From positions 310,001 through 374,000 of the forward strand of contig NC_003064.2 in assembly GCF_000092025.1 (NCBI RefSeq): a DNA stretch of 64,000 bases, read 5' to 3'. Position 1 is the stretch's first letter. Each line of letters starts with the position of its first letter. Shown in pieces: positions 61,016-64,000 of the stretch. A program made the position numbers and the translations under genes. Source of the stretch: Agrobacterium fabrum str. C58. Its GTDB lineage: Bacteria; Pseudomonadota; Alphaproteobacteria; Rhizobiales; Rhizobiaceae. The notes beneath the pieces were generated by a model. That model was not told the DNA's origin and did not search any database. It worked only from the letters and a program-made list of their open reading frames with translations.

Positions 61016-64000
61016 TTATTCGGCGGCCATCGGCATGTCGCGATGCTCTTCGAAAAGCTCGCCCTGGCTGGCGGGCTTCTCGTCTTCCTTCTTCGCCTTC
61101 GGCTCGCGGCCGAAGAACAGCGCGTAAGCTGCCGGCAGGACGAGGATGGTCAGCACGGTCGCAACCAGAATGCCACCCATCATCGCATATGCCATCGGCC
61201 CCCAGAACAGACCGCGCGAGATCGGGATCAGCGCCAGCACGGCGGTCAGCGCCGTCAGCATGATCGGCCGGAAACGGCGCACGGCAGCACCGACGATCGC
61301 CTCCGCCCGCGGATGGCCGGCTGCGATATCCTGGTCGATCTGGTCGACGAGGATGATCGAGTTGCGCATGATGATGCCGAGCAGCGCGATGACGCCGAGA
61401 ATGGCAACGAAGCCGAACGGGGCACCGGTGATCAGAAGCGCCATGGCAGCGCCGATGATACCGAGCGGACCGGTGGCGAGCACCAGCATCGCCTTACCAA
61501 AATGCTGCAGCTGGATCATCAGCAACACGAGGATGACGAGCAGCATGATCGGCGCCTTCGCAGCGATCGACTGCTGGCTTTCCGCCGCATCCTCGGCACC
61601 GCCCTGGATTTCGACTTTGTACCCCGCCGGCAGCTTGGCGCGCAAATCGGCCATGCTGTTATAGAGGTTCATGGTCACCTGGGTCGGCTCGACGCCATCG
61701 GGCAGCGTTGCCTTGACGGTGATGGTCGGCAGGCGGTCACGGCGCCATTCGATACCCTGTTCGAGCAGCGGCACGACCCTGGCGATCTGCGATGCCGGCA
61801 CGAAGCCACCAATGTCGGTCGGGATATAGACCGAATTGACGGCCGAGAGCAGGCTGCGGGTCGCATCCGGCTCGCGTACCACGATGGAGACGGTTTCTTC
61901 ACCGTCGCGGAAATCGCTGATTGCGGCACCGTTGGTCGCGGCCTGCAGTATCTGCCGCACGCGCTGCGAGGAGACGCCGAGTGCACGGGCACGATCCTGG
62001 TCGATCACCAGTTTCATCGCCGGCACCGGTTCCATCCAGTCGTCATGAACGGCACCAAAGTTCGGCTGCTGTTCAAAACGCTGCTTCACCTGATCGGCAA
62101 TGCTGCGCACTTCCGCACGGTCGGGACCGACGACGCGCATCTGCACAGCCCAGCCGACCGGCGGGCCGAGGAAGAGGCGGTCGACCTTGCCACGCACGGT
62201 CGGGAAGTCCTCGGCCAAAATCTTGCGCAGCTTGACGATCATCCGCTCGCGCTCTTCGAGCCCGTTCGACATGACGAGAAGCTGGGCATAGTTCGGGTTG
62301 CGAAGCTGCTGGTCTAGCGGCAGGAAGAAGCGCGGCGCGCCTTCACCGATGAAGGTGGCGACGAACTTCTTGTCGGGATCGTCCATGATCTTAGCTTCAA
62401 GCGCCTTGGCCTGGCGTTCGACTTCCTTGATCGCGGTGCCTTCCGGCAGCCACATGTCGACAAGGATTTCCGGCCGCGACGATTGCGGGAAGAAGCTCTG
62501 CGGAATGAACTGGAAGGACCATAGGCTGCCGACAAAGGCACCGAGCGTCAGTAGAAGCACGATCGCCTTGTGACGCACGGCCCAGCCGACGGTGTGGCCG
62601 ACGCCGCGATAGAAACGGGTGTCATAGGCATCGTGATGCGTGCCGGCATGCGCCCGCTGCTTCAGGATCATATAGCCGAGCCAGGGGGTGAAATAGACGG
62701 CGACGAACCACGAGGTCACCAGCGCGATGCCGACCACGAAGAACAGCGAGCGGACATATTCACCCGCCGTCGAGGCGGCAAAACCGACCGGGATAAAGCC
62801 GGCCGTGGTAATCAGCGTGCCGGTCAGCATCGGAAAGGCGGTCGAGGAATAGGCGAAGCTCGCCGCATCCAGACGATTCAGCCCCTCTTCCAGCTTCCGT
62901 TCCATCATCTCAACAACGATCATCGCATCGTCGACCAGCAGGCCGAGCGCAATGATCAGCGCGCCGAGCGAGATGCGCTGCAGCTCGATGCCCATGTAGA
63001 ACATGATGGCAAGCGTCGCGGCCAGAACAAGCGGAATGGCGACGGCGATGACGATGCCCGAACGCCAGCCGATCGAGATCAGCGAGACGATCAGCACGAT
63101 CCCCAGAGCTTCCATTAGCGCCTGGGTGAATTCGCCGACCGCTTCGGTGACGACTTCCGGTTGGTTGGAGATCTGCGTCACCTCGACGCCGACCGGCAGC
63201 GTGTCCTCGAAGCGCTTGTAGGTTTCCTCGATGCCCTTGCCGACATCGGTGACCTTGAAGCCCTTGGCCATCACCACGCCGAGCTCGACCGTGTCATGAC
63301 CATTGACGCGGAATTTGCGCTGGAAGGGATCTTCGAGCCCGTCCCTGACGGTGGCGATATCGCCGAGACGGATCACCTGATCACCGGCCTTGAGCCTGAG
63401 TTCGCGGATTTCCGCCGGCGTCGTGACATCGCCTTCAACGGAGATGCGTACGGAGCGATCGGCGGTTTCGACACTGCCGGCCGGATCGACATCGTTCTGG
63501 CCCTGCAGGGCGTTCTGGATATCGACCACGGTCAGGCCGCGTTCGGCCAGTGCCTTGGAGGAGACGTCGATAAAAATCTTCTGCGGCTGGTCGCCGAGGA
63601 TGACGGCCTTTTCGACGCCGGGCATGGCGATCAGCATGTCGCGTGCCTGGATCGCGAACTTCTTCAGCTCCGGATAGGAATAACCGTCACCGCTGATCGC
63701 ATGCAGGGTGATGTAGGTATCGCCGAACTCGTCGTTGAAATAGGGACCGAGCAGGCCGGACGGCAGATCCTGCTTGATATCGCCGACCTTCTTGCGCACC
63801 TGATAAAAGGCGTCCGCCACGTCGGCGCCGTTGGTATCACCCTTGATCTGGATCGTGGTGATCGCCACGCCAGCGCGGATATAGGATTTGACCCAGTCGA
63901 GATGCGGGGTTTCCTGCAGCTTGCGCTCGATCTTGTTGACGACCTGGTTCTGCATGTCGTCGATCGAGGCGCCCGGCCAGACCGACTGCACGACCATGAC
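61016..64000 (-). CDS. RND-family efflux permease (AcrB/MexB-like), N-terminus outside window
   Basis: About 994 residues visible of roughly 1030-1050; the chain runs off the right edge and lacks only its first segment. Markers: MVVQSVWPGASIDDMQNQVV, IIALGLLVDDAMIVVEMMER (the Asp pair of the proton relay), GIIMRNSIILVDQIDQDIAA and AVVGAAVRRFRPIMLTALTA-like region. The end is REPKAKKEDEKPASQGELFE and MPMAAE. It is the proton-driven pump of a tripartite drug or metal exporter; periplasmic adaptor and outer-membrane genes would lie to the right, beyond the window. Nothing separates it from the Tn3 end at 60841 except 174 bases. Confidence 0.94.
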   Translation of the reverse strand, partial: VMVVQSVWPGASIDDMQNQVVNKIERKLQETPHLDWVKSYIRAGVAITTIQIKGDTNGADVADAFYQVRKKVGDIKQDLPSGLLGPYFNDEFGDTYITLHAISGDGYSYPELKKFAIQARDMLIAMPGVEKAVILGDQPQKIFIDVSSKALAERGLTVVDIQNALQGQNDVDPAGSVETADRSVRISVEGDVTTPAEIRELRLKAGDQVIRLGDIATVRDGLEDPFQRKFRVNGHDTVELGVVMAKGFKVTDVGKGIEETYKRFEDTLPVGVEVTQISNQPEVVTEAVGEFTQALMEALGIVLIVSLISIGWRSGIVIAVAIPLVLAATLAIMFYMGIELQRISLGALIIALGLLVDDAMIVVEMMERKLEEGLNRLDAASFAYSSTAFPMLTGTLITTAGFIPVGFAASTAGEYVRSLFFVVGIALVTSWFVAVYFTPWLGYMILKQRAHAGTHHDAYDTRFYRGVGHTVGWAVRHKAIVLLLTLGAFVGSLWSFQFIPQSFFPQSSRPEILVDMWLPEGTAIKEVERQAKALEAKIMDDPDKKFVATFIGEGAPRFFLPLDQQLRNPNYAQLLVMSNGLEERERMIVKLRKILAEDFPTVRGKVDRLFLGPPVGWAVQMRVVGPDRAEVRSIADQVKQRFEQQPNFGAVHDDWMEPVPAMKLVIDQDRARALGVSSQRVRQILQAATNGAAISDFRDGEETVSIVVREPDATRSLLSAVNSVYIPTDIGGFVPASQIARVVPLLEQGIEWRRDRLPTITVKATLPDGVEPTQVTMNLYNSMADLRAKLPAGYKVEIQGGAEDAAESQQSIAAKAPIMLLVILVLLMIQLQHFGKAMLVLATGPLGIIGAAMALLITGAPFGFVAILGVIALLGIIMRNSIILVDQIDQDIAAGHPRAEAIVGAAVRRFRPIMLTALTAVLALIPISRGLFWGPMAYAMMGGILVATVLTILVLPAAYALFFGREPKAKKEDEKPASQGELFEEHRDMPMAAE

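Noticed and set aside
61010..62317. Long plus-strand frame of 435 codons
   Set aside because: Antisense to the RND permease, composition rich in His, Arg and Asp, typical of shadows in high-GC coding DNA.
1..64000. CRISPR arrays, rRNA or tRNA genes, phage structural genes, plasmid replication (repABC) genes
   Set aside because: No regularly spaced direct repeats, no recognisable RNA genes, and no capsid, terminase or rep proteins were seen in any frame read.

Overview
The window looks like a chromosome or large-replicon segment of a Rhizobiaceae bacterium (Agrobacterium/Rhizobium group). The basis is gene content: HWE/HisKA_2 histidine kinases, a rhizobial-type L-carnitine operon, arsR-arsH-arsK, IS66 and IS3 elements, Tct-type transporters and high-GC alphaproteobacterial coding style. 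Species cannot be fixed from the sequence alone.

Positions 1-9.6 kb: the end of an iron-siderophore ABC transporter operon (permease, ATPase); two decaying genes (a metallo-beta-lactamase-fold hydrolase and a type II haloacid dehalogenase); an arsR-arsH-arsK arsenic operon; a quinone-oxidoreductase-like gene divergent from a LysR regulator. Positions 8.7-18 kb: a second LysR gene divergent from a hydroxyacid-utilisation operon (two D-2-hydroxyacid dehydrogenases, an RraA-like protein, TctC-TctB-TctA transporter, MOFRL-type glycerate kinase, a broken FMN alpha-hydroxyacid oxidase, a LysR fragment and a cupin). Positions 18.6-20.4 kb: an AraC regulator divergent from a DMT exporter. Positions 21.2-30.5 kb: a complete L-carnitine catabolic operon with a GlxA-type regulator, BKACE, a Tat-exported solute-binding protein, carnitine dehydrogenase fused to thioesterase, two permeases, a fused double ATPase and a terminal esterase.

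Positions 30.5-61 kb are accessory and scarred. A Tn3-family end with a 38-bp inverted repeat at 33320-33357 faces a second, nearly identical Tn3 end at 60804-60841, so about 27.5 kb is bracketed by opposed Tn3 ends without an obvious shared target duplication. Inside are an IS3-family element that cuts the Tn3 transposase, two large autotransporters, an SH3b/79-residue/DUF2865 coupled operon, aquaporin, a LysE exporter, YegP, a broken esterase, an EAL remnant, a partial IS66 element with an IS3 insertion next to it, a GGDEF protein, and a sensor cluster (two HWE/HisKA_2 kinases and a CheY-like receiver). Two copies of a small coiled-coil protein gene (41032 and 55117) lie in inverted orientation and share a promoter layout with TTAACCAT and TTAA-N7-TAAA boxes that resemble CtrA sites. 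A Fic enzyme lies just outside the left Tn3 end. The window closes with an RND efflux permease running off the right edge.

The themes are uptake and catabolism of small organic acids and carnitine on the left, and cell-surface proteins, c-di-GMP/two-component signalling and repeated gene decay on the right. At least ten genes show frameshifts, nonsense codons or truncation; these calls are by eye from translated frames.
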